Below, piece by piece: positions 40,101 through 49,704 of a stretch of DNA of 64,000 nt. Each line of letters opens with the position of its first letter. Positions within the stretch are counted from its first letter, which is position 1. The position numbers and the translations under genes were made by a program. Origin of the DNA: Salarias fasciatus (taxonomy: Eukaryota; Chordata; Actinopteri; Blenniiformes; Blenniidae); the NCBI RefSeq assembly GCF_902148845.1, contig NC_043745.1, positions 17,797,161 through 17,861,160 on the forward strand, in the 5' to 3' direction. The notes under the pieces are model-generated. The model was not told the DNA's origin and searched no databases. It worked only from the letters and a program-made list of their open reading frames with translations.

Positions 40101-41531
40101 GGCTGAGCAACTGGACAGAGTGGGATTTATCTGAGAGAGAAGTGAGACCCCTCAGACTCACGGTGGGACCAGACCAGGACCGGGACCTTTACGTCACGGG
40201 ACCTGGTCCAGACAAGCCAGAGGGAGGGGACCGGGTGGGTGACACCCCGGTTCAGTTCTTGTCCCTCTGGTCCGGAATCTCTCGGACTTTTGCTGGTGCA
40301 TGATGGGAGAATATGCAAATCAGTTCAGTCGTTCGTCTCACGCTCCGCCGTGATGGCGCAGTATTCCAAGATGGCAGCCCGTGGCTCCACTCGAACGGAG
40401 ACGGTTCATTTAACGGCAGTTTTAGAAGAAATGGATATCATGAAACGGGCGCATAACAATGTGGACGTTTTCAAAGCTGTCGCGTGAAAGTCAATGGAGA
40501 AACAAAGAAGACAAGCACGCTGTTTACTTCTGGGAGAAGTTAGTACGCCTCGGCCGCCCCCCGTCCAATCAGAGCGCTTTCCGGACTCCGGGTCAGGGAC
40601 GACTTAATCCGTCATTTGTCCCATGTAAACACGAAGCTCATCGATACAATTCACAATCGCTCAATTAAGAACAAACCTAGGGGTGGGCGGTATACACGGT
40701 ATGAAACCGTATGCGATATAAATTTGGACCCTCGGTAGGGATTTTGGGCATGCCGCCCAACCGCGATATCACATTACGTCCTGTGGGTGGCAGTAATGCA
40801 ACTTTTTAGATGCCCGCTTCCCTGAAGAAGAAGTACACAACAACAGCGATGGCTCCTTCACGGAGGCAGCAACACCGTCCATTAACCTGTTAGTATCCTC
40901 CTAAACCGCCTTCATTACCTGTGAAACACCTTGAAATCCTCTGCGTTAGTGAACAACGTGAGCCGTGCAGCTCCTGCTGCCTTCAGGGACACTTCGTAAA
41001 AGTAGCCTGCTGATAGACGCTACCGGTGCCTCGGTCAGCTGTTAGCTTAGCTGTTTGCCACCGACGAACAGGGATCTGTCAAAAAAAAACTGGCACGACG
41101 CCAAATCAAGTTGCCGACCCTTGATCTGTAATCTGGACATGGGTGGGATTCAAAGTAACTTGACTTATGTTATTTAATAGTTTAAAAACTATTTCCTGCT
41201 TCCATGCTTTTACCATGTGCTATGGCAACCATTCAAAGACTGTTATGCTGAAATGTATATATCAAATTATACCGTGATATATACTTTTACCGTGCAAGTT
41301 TCAAATTATACCATGATATAAATTTCAGGCCATATCGCCCACCCCTAAATAAACCCACTTAGAATTCAAAACACCCATGTAACCACACTGGTTTTTACAT
41401 TGTGAAGAAGTTGTTGAGATTCGAGTCTGCAGTCCCTCTTTCCTCTTGAGGCTTGGTGGTGCTGTTTGTGCTCTGATCGATAAAATGAGTGTTTGATGAA
41501 AACGTTCGGATTTCCATGAAAGTTAAAGTGA

Positions 41532-41574
41532 GGAACGCTTCACGAATTTGCGTGTCATCCTTGCGCCAGGGGCC

Positions 41575-41613
<39 letters not shown>

Positions 41614-41630
41614 CACGATCAAAGTCGCAC
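41532..41630 (-). ncRNA. U6: U6-like snRNA gene, copy 28 (last)
   Basis: Gene as copy 1; octamer spacer T. The promoter up to and past the octamer is complete. The unit is cut off at 41,907, about 58 bp beyond the octamer, so this terminal copy keeps every promoter element. Confidence 0.85.
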
Positions 41631-41907
41631 GGCTGAGCAACTGGACAGAGTGGGATTTATCTGAGAGAGAAGTGAGACCCCTCAGACTCACGGTGGGACC
41701 AGACCAGGACCGGGACCTTTACGTCACGGGACCTGGTCCAGACAAGCCAGAGGGAGGGGACCGGGTGGGTGACACCCCGGTTCAGTTCTTGTCCCTCTGG
41801 TCCGGAATCTCTCGGACTTTTGCTGGTGCATGATGGGAGATATGCAAATCAGTTCAGTCGTTCGTCTCACGCTCCGCCGTGATGGCGCAGTATTCCAAGA
41901 TGGCAGC

Positions 41908-42545
41908 TCGTCCAAACCCTAGAAATGGCATTAACATGGTAATAGTTTATTTTTGGCGCTAAGGAAAAGTCATTTTGTATGAAATAAAAGATTTTCTGGG
42001 GCTAATTCTGAAACCCGGAAAAGTAAATGCTCTGTTTCACTGAAATCCCGCCTCTCCCTCTGTGGACTTTGACTGACAGCGTACTTCAACCAATCAGCGC
42101 TTCAAAACAAATACGCTGGCTAGCGTTAGCGCTTTAGCTCTAGCTTCTCTACAAACAAAGACACGCGAAAACGTCTTTTCCTGTGAGAAACTCACCAAGC
42201 GCAAACCCTTCAAACTGTTGCTCTTGCTTGATTGTTGCTTTCAGACGATGGTTAAAGTTTATCTCCGTAATCAGAGTTAGAAAAAAGCGGCAACGTTGAT
42301 TGCCAAGGGCCTGCGGGAGGGGGGCTCAGGGGAGCCATCTTCTCCGTGTGACGTGAACATGGGAAAACAGGGCGTTTTCACGGGCGCTGGAGGGGCTGCC
42401 TCTCTGAGCAGCTGAAACATGAGGAAAGCTCAAACACACAGGCGCGACGGAAATAAATGCTTTGGGGTGTTTTTGGTGAGTACATAACTATATAACAAGG
42501 TTAAAACATACAAAAAGTGAATTTTGCATGATACAGCCCCTTTAA
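41908..42545. mobile_element. Fish interspersed repeat ending at a TTAA site
   Basis: Directly after the array comes different sequence, running to CCCCTTTAA at 42,538-42,545. Read from the right on the minus strand it begins TTAAAGGGGCTGTATCATGC, a start I associate with non-autonomous TTAA-targeting elements in fish genomes (Kolobok-like or piggyBac-like). I do not see a convincing matching left end, so the left boundary is only the array junction, and the element may be truncated there. No coding frame of note. Family assignment is from memory of fish repeats. Confidence 0.45.
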
Positions 42546-43099
42546 TAAAGATGCCGACCTGCATGCAGTACTTATCCTCACCATTGAAGCGTGGGGGCGC
42601 TATGCCTTAAGCGTCACTTAAAGCAGACATAATCCCTCCAAGGCACGTGCATCCCCCCAATAAGTGAGCCCCCCGACAGCCGCGGTATAGTTCGCACATT
42701 GCTTTCACTTCTGTGACAGATCTGCTCCTCTCTCTTTACAGAATCTGCTCTCTCCGTCCACCGGCTTTTCTCTGAGTTTCTTCAGACAGAGTTGCAGCAT
42801 GTTCGCTTCACAGACTCACTTTTCAAAGTTAGCGTCTGTCATGGTTTGTTTGCTGTGGCGCTCTGGCGCATGCGTGTACCGGCGCGACGTGCGCATACGC
42901 GCAACACGGTCACAAAATCTGTCCTGCGCGCGGACGTCCGTGGACAGAAATTCATGACATTACGTCCCTGGGACCAATGCGCCACGCAGACATGTGGAGC
43001 ATTGGACGTATCTGCTAGCAGTAGCAATCATGGCTGCAGGTGTAGCTGCACATGGTAGCGGCAGAACGTAAACACACGCACCATCTGGCCCGTGAGCCG
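42546..43099. other. Intergenic, no gene recognised
   Basis: Unique-looking GC-mixed sequence. Frames at 42,792-43,058 (plus) and 42,839-43,027 (minus) overlap each other on opposite strands and have no recognisable domain. The left part may belong to the body of the hAT element whose end is at 43,214. Confidence 0.5.
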
Positions 43100-43211
43100 G
43101 GGAAAAAAAAAAACAAACTTTGAACCGTGAAGTCACCCGTGCACAGTCCTGTACCGAACCGAATGGCCCATACCGAAACGGTTCAATACAAATACATGTA
43201 TTGTTACACCC

Positions 43212-43214
<3 letters not shown>
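43100..43214. mobile_element. Terminal part of a second, different hAT-type element
   Basis: On the minus strand from 43,214 the sequence begins TAGGGGTGTAACAATACATG and continues with GAACCGTTTCGGTATGG, the typical end of a family of fish hAT transposons. The other end was not found. It abuts the (AT)n tract. It shares only the first few bases (TAGGGGTG) with the element in the array. Confidence 0.55.
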
Positions 43215-43293
<79 letters not shown>

Positions 43294-43318
43294 TAGATAG
43301 ATACATACATAGATACAT
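43213..43318. repeat. (AT)n microsatellite grading into (AGAT/ACAT)n
   Basis: About 78 bp of pure AT dinucleotide, then imperfect AGAT and ACAT tetramers. Confidence 0.97.
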
Positions 43319-43780
43319 AGATACAGATATATTATAATTCCATTATTGATTTTCAGTATTGATCATTGATTACTGATTGTCCATTTGACAACAGGAACCT
43401 AAAATACACCACAAAGTTATTGAACCATTAATTCCTTAACTTCGTTTTTATTGAGTTACAACTCAATGCATGATCTGTGCAATGTAACTATCTTCAGAAT
43501 TATTTGTTTTCACTAGAAACATGGGACACTTGTTTCCTTTGGAGGTAGAACCTGCTCATACCTGGGATACACAAAGATCACTTGGCCACCTTGGCTGGGA
43601 TACACATGATCACTGGTGCTCCACCACGCAAGGGGTTCATCAATAAGAGGAAGTGACGTGGTCTCCAGACTAACCCCCAAATCACTTTTTTTTTGCTGAT
43701 AAACTATATAAATGCATGTCTTATATTGTTGTCTACTCGTTTCTGACATTACTTTTACAATTTAGTGCAAATTTGTTTAA
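43319..43780. other. Intergenic, no gene recognised
   Basis: AT-rich. A minus-strand frame of 78 codons at 43,513-43,749 has no recognisable motif, and I do not call it a gene. Confidence 0.5.
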
Positions 43781-44330
43781 AATCCTATTTTTGTGACAAA
43801 AACCGTCTTACTACCGCCCCAAGTGGTTTAACAGCGTTTACTACATTTGAATTTTGTGATTGGCTGGATGATGGCATCCAACGTACGTATTACCCACGCC
43901 CCTGCATCCATCGTACGTCATCGAGTACAGCCCTATATAAGCGATGCCTCCCCTACGAGTTGGAGTCGGACCAGAGCGGGAGATCTTTTCCACAGCGATT
44001 AGCAGATTAGCATTGTTTTAGCAGTAGCATCATTTTAGCATTAGAGTGAGCTGGTTAGATCATTTAGCGTAGTTCACAGGCGCAATTTACGTAGGGTTGG
44101 TGGGTTATAAAAACCGACGAGCTCCCCGGGAGCCCCGACGCTCCGTGTTCCGAGTGAGCACCACTCTACGCCGCTCCCACGCTCCGTGTGAGCACCGCAC
44201 CGCCCGTCACCGCTCGGAGTCGCTCGGCCAGCATGCGCTGTCACAACAACTCAGCCCCCCCCCCCCCTTCCAATCCACCGAGCCCGCCTCTTTTCAAATC
44301 CTGAGGGGGGCGGAGTAAATCTCTGTCAAG
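43781..44330 (+). promoter_or_regulatory. TATA-containing GC-rich block, unassigned
   Basis: An inverted CCAAT-type GATTGGCT at about 43,859 lies some 75 bp before TATATAAG near 43,935. A GC-rich stretch with short internal direct repeats of CTCCGTG...GAGCACC follows, and a second TATAAAA near 44,107. This layout is what a Pol II promoter looks like, but no downstream coding exon is evident. A fossil solo LTR would look similar. I did not identify paired ends, so neither reading is established. Confidence 0.25.
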
Positions 44331-44638
44331 GGGGTTAGTTGCTCTTTAAGAAACACTTCCTCAGCCCTGGTTTGGTCCAACCTGGGCTGCACTGTGGTGT
44401 GGACAAGCAGTCCAATCAGAGAAGATAGTTTTGAGGTGGTGTTGGGGGGGGTGGGGTGGTGGGGGCCGACTTCCTCCAGCTTTGGGGCTTCGTCTCCAGT
44501 CAAACTGTCATCCTCCTCATTGTCATCTTCAGCCATATCATAATCATCTTCTCCCTCAGGCACTTCAACCTCCTGCTGTCCACAGGGAATTGACACAGGG
44601 AAAGGGTAAAATAGAACAGGATTCACCTTTTTGTTCAT
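44294..44638 (-). CDS. Possible coding fragment with acidic stretch, unrecognised
   Basis: A 114-codon frame contains a run rich in Asp and Glu (EDDYDMAEDDNEEDD, about residues 31-45) followed by a Ser/Thr/Pro-rich part. Low-complexity acidic segments occur in transposase N-termini and in nuclear host proteins, and there is no diagnostic motif here. The opposite strand is also partly open because the sequence is compositionally biased. It may be a broken piece of a transposon gene. Confidence 0.2.
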   Translation of the reverse strand: MNKKVNPVLFYPFPVSIPCGQQEVEVPEGEDDYDMAEDDNEEDDSLTGDEAPKLEEVGPHHPTPPNTTSKLSSLIGLLVHTTVQPRLDQTRAEEVFLKEQLTPLTEIYSAPLRI

Positions 44639-44780
44639 TATTCAGCAAATACAAAAGTAGCATCATAATTCAGTGGCCTACATGTTAATTTAACATTCCA
44701 GGTCTGCAATTTCCACTCAAACAAAACTTTCTAAATGAAATTAAGGTATTATTTTTTTTAGTTTTGATAGTCCATGATTA

Positions 44781-44850
44781 GCTGCACGATGGAGCAGTGA
44801 TTAGTGCTCTAGCCACACAACAGGAAGGTCCTGGGTTCCGTCCATTTCGT
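44781..44850 (+). mobile_element. tRNA-like SINE head fragment
   Basis: The sequence resembles the tRNA-derived start common in fish repeats (GCAGTGGTTAG...), with an A-box-like segment GCAGTGATTAGTGCTC and a B-box-like GGTCCTGGGTTCCGTCC about 30 bp later. The B box departs from GGTTCGAATCC. No clear tail or target duplication was found. Confidence 0.45.
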
Positions 44851-44995
44851 AGCATGCATCCAGAAGCGAAGCCGGCGCCTCGCCCGCAGCCGAAGCTGAC
44901 TTCTCCATGCCAAATACAGAGCAGCGATTTTGGCAGTCGGAGCCATCTCAATCTCAATCTTTATTTGTAAAACCACTTTTCATATTCATAAAAAC

Positions 44996-45316
44996 AACTC
45001 ATCAAATACACAATCCAACAACGCCCAAACACTTTTGGTGGACATGTTATAACCCGCACATTCACTACGCTGTGGAACACCAACAAATAATATTGTAGCG
45101 TTACGACATTGAAGCAAATACTGGGAACTACTTTTTCTTTTGAAATCACTATGCCCAGACGCCATATTTAGTAAGTACTTCCGTCTTAGCAATCTTTTGC
45201 ATAAACAACTCAATATCGTAATTTTGCATTAATATTTCACAGCGTAGTGAATGTGCGGATTATAACGTGTCCACCAAAGTGTTTTGGGGTTGTTGGATTG
45301 TGTATTTGATGAGTTT
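44996..45316. repeat. Imperfect inverted repeat, ~80-bp arms
   Basis: The segment at 44,996-45,075 reappears reverse-complemented at 45,238-45,316 with a few substitutions and small indels, separated by about 162 bp. Key matching pieces are CATTCACTACGCTGTG at the inner edge of arm 1 and CACAGCGTAGTGAATG at the start of arm 2. This is probably the foldback part of a non-autonomous DNA transposon. Transcribed, it would form a long hairpin. Confidence 0.85.
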
Positions 45317-45493
45317 GACGAGGGGAACCAAAAATACCATTCACTTCCATTGTGTCCATCCCGAAAACCTTCCCCGACTCACCTATGGATAAACAATAGC
45401 TCGCCCTCACAAAAAAGTAAGTATGCTGTTCAAAATGACTAAGGAATTGCGCTAAATGGGCCAATTTGCCAAAATGTTGAAGTATCCCTTTAA
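45317..45493 (-). mobile_element. End of a TTAA-flanked fish DNA element
   Basis: Read on the minus strand from 45,493 it begins TTAAAGGGATACTTCAACAT and continues with TTTGGCAAATTGGCCCA, a start I recognise from small non-autonomous elements common in percomorph fish. It runs into the inverted repeat to its left and is probably one element with it. The opposite end was not found. Confidence 0.5.
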
Positions 45494-46194
45494 AGGAATC
45501 AACATTGTGAGCCAGACAACAATAGACACAATAGACGGACACAGCTAATTGGTTGTCAATAACACATCTGTTTGGCATACTGTAAGTGTAGAAATGATAC
45601 AAGCATATGAAAATGACACACTGATAATTAATCAACCACCAAAGCCAATAAAACTAGGTCTAATAAAATCATTAATCTCATACTTACTTGAGGAGAGTTT
45701 TGTCATCTTGTGGAGAGTATGTTAATTCTGCGGAATGACAGGCTTCAAGAGGTCGTGTTTAACCCACACAGCTTCCTCCAGATGGAAGAGGGACATGTGA
45801 GCCCTCAAGTTGCTGGTAGTATTTCAGCTTAGTGTGGCAATGTCAACAAGCAGCGTGTTCTGTCGACATGTTTAGAGCTCCTGGAATTGTCTCAATGGAA
45901 ATCAAAATGAAGCCACAGGCTCGCTTTTAGCCCAGATGGCATTGGCTGGATTGGTATGCTGGTAGCTGGGTCATCATCCATTTTACCGCTTAATCACTGT
46001 GCCCACTGCATGCACTTGAGAAGTTGGGTGCATTTCGTTCAACTTCTGTTGACCACAGAATATAATTTTTACAAAATAAATTAATGCCAAAACAAATGTT
46101 TTTTGAAAATATAATAATTGAGTTATATTGGGCCATTAAATATTTGTGATTAATTAATAATTGACTTTTTTAACCACCCCTAATAAATATATAT
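45494..46194. other. Intergenic, no gene recognised
   Basis: AT-rich sequence with no supported frame or structured element. Confidence 0.5.
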
Positions 46195-46380
46195 GGGTTC
46201 ATAGATGCAATAAACAGAATTAGAGCAAAATGCATTTTTTGTGGGGAAAAACTGGCAAACCATAAGTTGAAATTGCAGCTGAAGTGGCACCAGACCACCA
46301 AACACCCTGAGATGGAGACTAAACCCAAAAAGAAAAGGATCTCATCTTTAAACAAAGTAACAGTATTTGACATAAAGTGT
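46195..46380 (+). pseudogene. BED-type zinc-finger fragment, hAT/ZBED or SCAND3-like
   Basis: The plus-strand frame reads CIFCGEKLANHKLKLQLKWH followed by QTTKHPEM, which matches the Cys-x2-Cys...Lys-x-His-x4-Lys-His-Pro-Glu layout of the BED-like finger at the start of hAT-derived transposases and SCAND3/ZBED-type proteins. A lysine-rich stretch follows, then a stop near 46,393. Neither a start codon nor a catalytic domain is visible, so this is a decayed remnant. hAT ends nearby are not paired with it. Confidence 0.55.
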
Positions 46381-46771
46381 ATTAGTGTGTTATAAGGTTC
46401 CATCAGCTGATTTTGTGATTGTATAGGGTGTGGTGAAGCTTCCCCTGCTTGTCACCTGTGATCTGCAACCGGGCGCCAAACAAAGCGCGGACATTTGAGA
46501 CTCAGTAACTCACCCAGGATGGCCATTAGGGTCTCTACAACTACCTTCTGAAACTGAGAAAAACAGAAAAATAACAATCACTTAAATTACTGCACATATG
46601 ACTGATATCAAATTATTTACATTTCTTTAAGTAATACTCCTTTTCTTACTTTTCTCTGTCATGGTGTAGTCGTACACCGTCTTCCTGGCTGTTAAAGAAT
46701 GAAACAAATATTAGCTGAAAGTTTTAAATTTAAAAACAATAAAACTATTTTCCAATTACAATAAACACTGG

Positions 46772-46834
46772 GATATATATATACATATATATGTGTGTAT
46801 TTATGTATATATAAAAAAATGTGTGTGTGTGTGT
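46772..46834. repeat. (TA)n/(TG)n microsatellite
   Basis: Alternating TA with TG at 46,772-46,814, an A-run, then (GT)7 up to 46,834. Confidence 0.9.
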
Positions 46835-47397
46835 CACAGGGGAGACCTTGAGGTATAAAAGTAGAGAAACTAGTGACTTTACAAATCAATACAATCGTCA
46901 TGCTTTTTTAAAAGTAAATCAAAAAAATGAAAACCCATGAGTGAGTTTTATTTAAATGTCATACAATGAGACAAATATTACATATAAGGAAATTATGTAT
47001 TAATCTCAAATATGAATATCTAATGATATTGATATTAGGAAATAATTATGTGTAATAATTCTCAAATTGTATCTTAAACAGCTGATGTACATGCAATAAT
47101 GTATGACATGTGCTTTAAAGGGTAACTTGTTCAAACACCCCATAACTTTAGCTTTGCCTGCTGGCTTGCGATCGTTCTGCTGCAAACTAATAACGGTTAA
47201 GTCAACAAACATTGCAGGACAGAACATTTCAATAACGTACCCTTTAGCACTCGCCTATAAGCAGTTCCGCTCCGAGTCTTTGTTGAGTTCTAGTCGAAGT
47301 TTTCTTCGAAAAACAATCGAATTCCCAGAGTAGATGTTACGAACGCCTCTGCTCGTCATCAAGGATCTGCTTCCTCTAGCGGCGAGAGATGAAGAGG
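46835..47397. other. Intergenic, flank of the piggyBac-like insertion
   Basis: No gene. At 47,115 the sequence TTAAAGGGTAACTTG could be the end of another TTAA-targeting element into which the piggyBac-like element later inserted. The partner end was not found. Confidence 0.35.
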
Positions 47398-47734
47398 TTA
47401 ACCCTCCTCCTGTGTTAGCTTTCTGTTACCATCCCCGATTTTAACGGGTCGGTTTTGACCCGTGTCTTAAATCAGCTTCAAAATAGACTGAAACAACAAC
47501 CTATCATCCAGTTATGTTTTTCATCTCTTTGTTACCTTGTTAGGCTTCCTTATCCATGAGAATGTTGGGTTTAACAGTTTTGATGTGGGTCTCTGGGCCA
47601 TTTTTGTAAAATCAGTACACCTCTCGAGTTCAATAAAATAAAGAAAAATTACCCTGAAGAGAATCATGTAATTAAATAAAATGTTGTTATGTTACCTGAA
47701 TATTACTGAGGAGTATAGAACACATCTCTGAAAT

Positions 47735-47810
47735 TAGAATCAGAATCAGAATTGTCTTTATTGTCATCGCAACAAGTTACCGAAGTTACAAGTGCAACGA
47801 AATTGCATGG
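47735..47810 (-). mobile_element. 3' tail of a retroposon-like element nested in the piggyBac-like element
   Basis: On the minus strand the sequence ends GACAATAAAGACAATTC followed by TGATTCTGATTCT, the short-repeat tail typical of L2-like LINEs and their partners in fish. The element extends leftwards on its own strand (rising coordinates) an unknown distance, possibly through the unidentified frame at 48,448-48,984. Confidence 0.45.
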
Positions 47811-48447
47811 GTTTTTAAGACGCCCAGGCAGCCAATAACGGCGCTCCGTCTTGAAGAGGAAACAGAGTTAAAGAAACTCAGACAGAAATGAGGGGAGGGG
47901 GGGAGGGGGGGTAGTAAAAAAAGATACATCAATTCAGATCACGGTTCCGAAAGGGAGTCGTGATTAGAAGTGAGAGACCAAAAAAAGCCAACCTGCGCAC
48001 ATACATAGCAAAAAAACACGAGACAAGTTGCTATCAGACTAACGGATCAGCGGTCGCAGCTATAACATCAGCGCAACACGTCATCACCACTAGTCGTCAG
48101 CAGAAAGGTGTGGTGGAGACGTTGAAAATGGGGGAGGGAGTGTGTGTGGCATGTATGTGGCATTTCAGTTCATCAGTCCGTGTACGCGTGTGTGTGGTTT
48201 GGCCTGCCTCCCCTTTGCGCTCCAACTCAGATGGTAGTTGCCGGGACGGCCTTGAATGAAGCAGTCCAAAGTGAACTTGGGTTGCAGCTGAGAGTGAGAG
48301 AGGGAAAATAGACAAAGCAATCAGTCTTGTCTTGAATCTTCAGGGAGATTTGTTTAGTCTTCCAGGGGCGCCAAACACAATCAGAAGTTATCTTGTTTTG
48401 GTGTGGAAGGAGCCGTTTGACCTTCCTTTGCTCGGTTTCTCCACATT

Positions 48448-48984
48448 TCAGACAGAAGCTGGCTTAACCCTCTCGGCGATGGTGACATCCAACTTGCGTC
48501 TCAATCGTCCATAACCCAAAATGTCCACCTTTCGAAAGAGTTCGCACAAACGGTCAGTCTCAGCTTTTGCCCGTTGATTTGAAAAGACCGTCCTCCCTTG
48601 GACGTCTTTTGTGGTGGCGGTCTTCTTAATCCTCCAGAGGATCAGGTCGCAGCACCGGCCAATCAGCAGCAGGCCAATCATCATAAATCCGAAAATGTAA
48701 TCATCCACAATGACCTCGACGGACAGGGATGCCAGGCATGTGACACCCCTCCACTTCTCCCGGGCGTCCATCACATACCCAGCATGCCGAGTCCCGTCCG
48801 GACAGGCAGGATCCCCCGCTCCTGTGCTCTTTGTTGAAAGACTCGTATCAATTGCGTAGAGAGACCAGCTGATCAATTCCATGGTTGATATTTGGTTTGT
48901 TCGAAAAACCAAGTCAAGTGATTCCTCCAGTAAAACAGACGAGACAGAGAGCAGCAAGCAGAGACGATAGGGAGGGAGAAGCAA
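48448..48984 (-). CDS. Unidentified 178-codon frame with hydrophobic segments
   Basis: The frame has a hydrophobic N-terminus (residues about 1-20), a Gly/Asp/Pro-rich middle (TGAGDPACPDGTRHAGYVMD) and a strongly hydrophobic segment IFGFMMIGLLLIGRCC near residues 93-108. A basic, charged C-terminal part follows, including a region likely to be helical (RAKAETDRLCELFRKVDILG). The layout suggests a one- or two-pass membrane protein with a cytoplasmic tail. I cannot place it in a family. It lies between piggyBac-like ends and upstream of a retroposon-type tail, so it is more likely part of a mobile element or a captured fragment than a host gene. Confidence 0.3.
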   Translation of the reverse strand: MLLPPYRLCLLLSVSSVLLEESLDLVFRTNQISTMELISWSLYAIDTSLSTKSTGAGDPACPDGTRHAGYVMDAREKWRGVTCLASLSVEVIVDDYIFGFMMIGLLLIGRCCDLILWRIKKTATTKDVQGRTVFSNQRAKAETDRLCELFRKVDILGYGRLRRKLDVTIAERVKPASV

Positions 48985-49267
48985 AGTAGGGAGCGATAGA
49001 AAAAGCGTCCGCCTCCTCCGAGAGCCAGCAAATTTGCTTGATTTATTTTTTCATTAAAAAATTAATCACTATAGTAACATCTATGGTGTTATGGGTCAGT
49101 TCCGACCCATACATATTATCTTCAAGAAAATGCATTAAAAAAAAAATAATAAATAAATTATCAGCAATACACCTTCAATATAAACACTGAAACACAGAAC
49201 AGGTCAAAACAGAAAATATTGATTTGCAAGTTCAAAGAAACAAAAATCAAACCAATAGAACCAACCC

Positions 49268-49704
49268 CTAGTTCCAAACTATTAGGAAGGGAAATCAGCA
49301 GCATGTGGATCTCGGGGTGCCTTTGCTCAATGTGTGGCTTGACAAGTCACACAAGTCAATTTCCTACCTAAAATCCTACCAATTTTGGCTTGAATCCTTC
49401 AGCAGGGACAGCCTCAGCACCAGTGTCCTCCTCATCAGACTCAGATGTGTCTGTGTGGTTGGTTCTCCACATTGTCCTCTTCCTGAGAAACTTGCTCCTC
49501 TGCATCGCTATACTGATCTGTGTCTTCTCCCTCATATTCTCCAAAAATGTAATCCAAATTGTCTTTCACCATAAATCCTTTTTTCATCTTTGCATGCTGC
49601 AAATTGGAGATGTTCCCTCTGGAAGTCAAATGAGTGAAGTGACCTCCCATGGCTGGGCATGGTCGTCTATGTTGGTTTTGTTTTTTTGCAACTATACTGG
49701 ACAA
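49268..49704 (-). pseudogene. piggyBac-like transposase N-terminal remnant
   Basis: The minus-strand frame contains KDNLDYIFGEYEGEDTDQYS and then acidic DAEEQVSQEEDNVENQ. In the next frame it continues as SESDEEDTGAEAVPAEG with a stop soon after. Acidic, serine-rich N-termini are usual in piggyBac transposases. One frameshift separates the two parts, and the DDD catalytic core is absent, so it cannot be active. The assignment leans on the surrounding TTAA ends. Confidence 0.45.

Larger units (their letters stand above)
1..41907. repeat. Tandem array of ~1,528-bp units, each with a U6-like gene and a hAT-type element
   Basis: The same unit recurs head to tail from the first base to about 41,907, with 27 full periods of 1,526-1,530 bp. 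The left edge lies inside a unit, so the array probably continues outside the window. Going along the plus strand (unit 1 coordinates), a unit contains: a 184-bp spacer (78-261); a U6-like gene on the minus strand (262-360) with its promoter (361-579); a short open frame (612-746); a GC-rich stretch with a CCAAT box (about 800-835); and a 670-bp hAT-type element (937-1606). By eye the units differ only by rare substitutions and small indels: A-run length near 1,340, TATC/TACC near 1,520, C/G at 1,561, and the octamer spacer near 571. The right end is sharp: unit 28 matches to 41,907 and then stops matching. Near-identity means recent amplification or strong homogenisation. The true copy number may differ from the assembly. 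Confidence 0.97.

Noticed and set aside
1-41907. CRISPR array or simple centromeric satellite
   Set aside because: The unit is 1.5 kb, contains RNA genes with promoters and a transposon, and the setting is a vertebrate chromosome. Satellite-like homogenisation is possible but does not describe its content.
1-41907. 5S rRNA, U1, U2, U4 or U5 genes linked in the same unit
   Set aside because: I looked for their characteristic starts on both strands within one unit and found none. Only U6-like sequence is present.
43133-43318. Minus-strand frame with a long (Ile-Tyr) run
   Set aside because: A translation of the (AT)n microsatellite.
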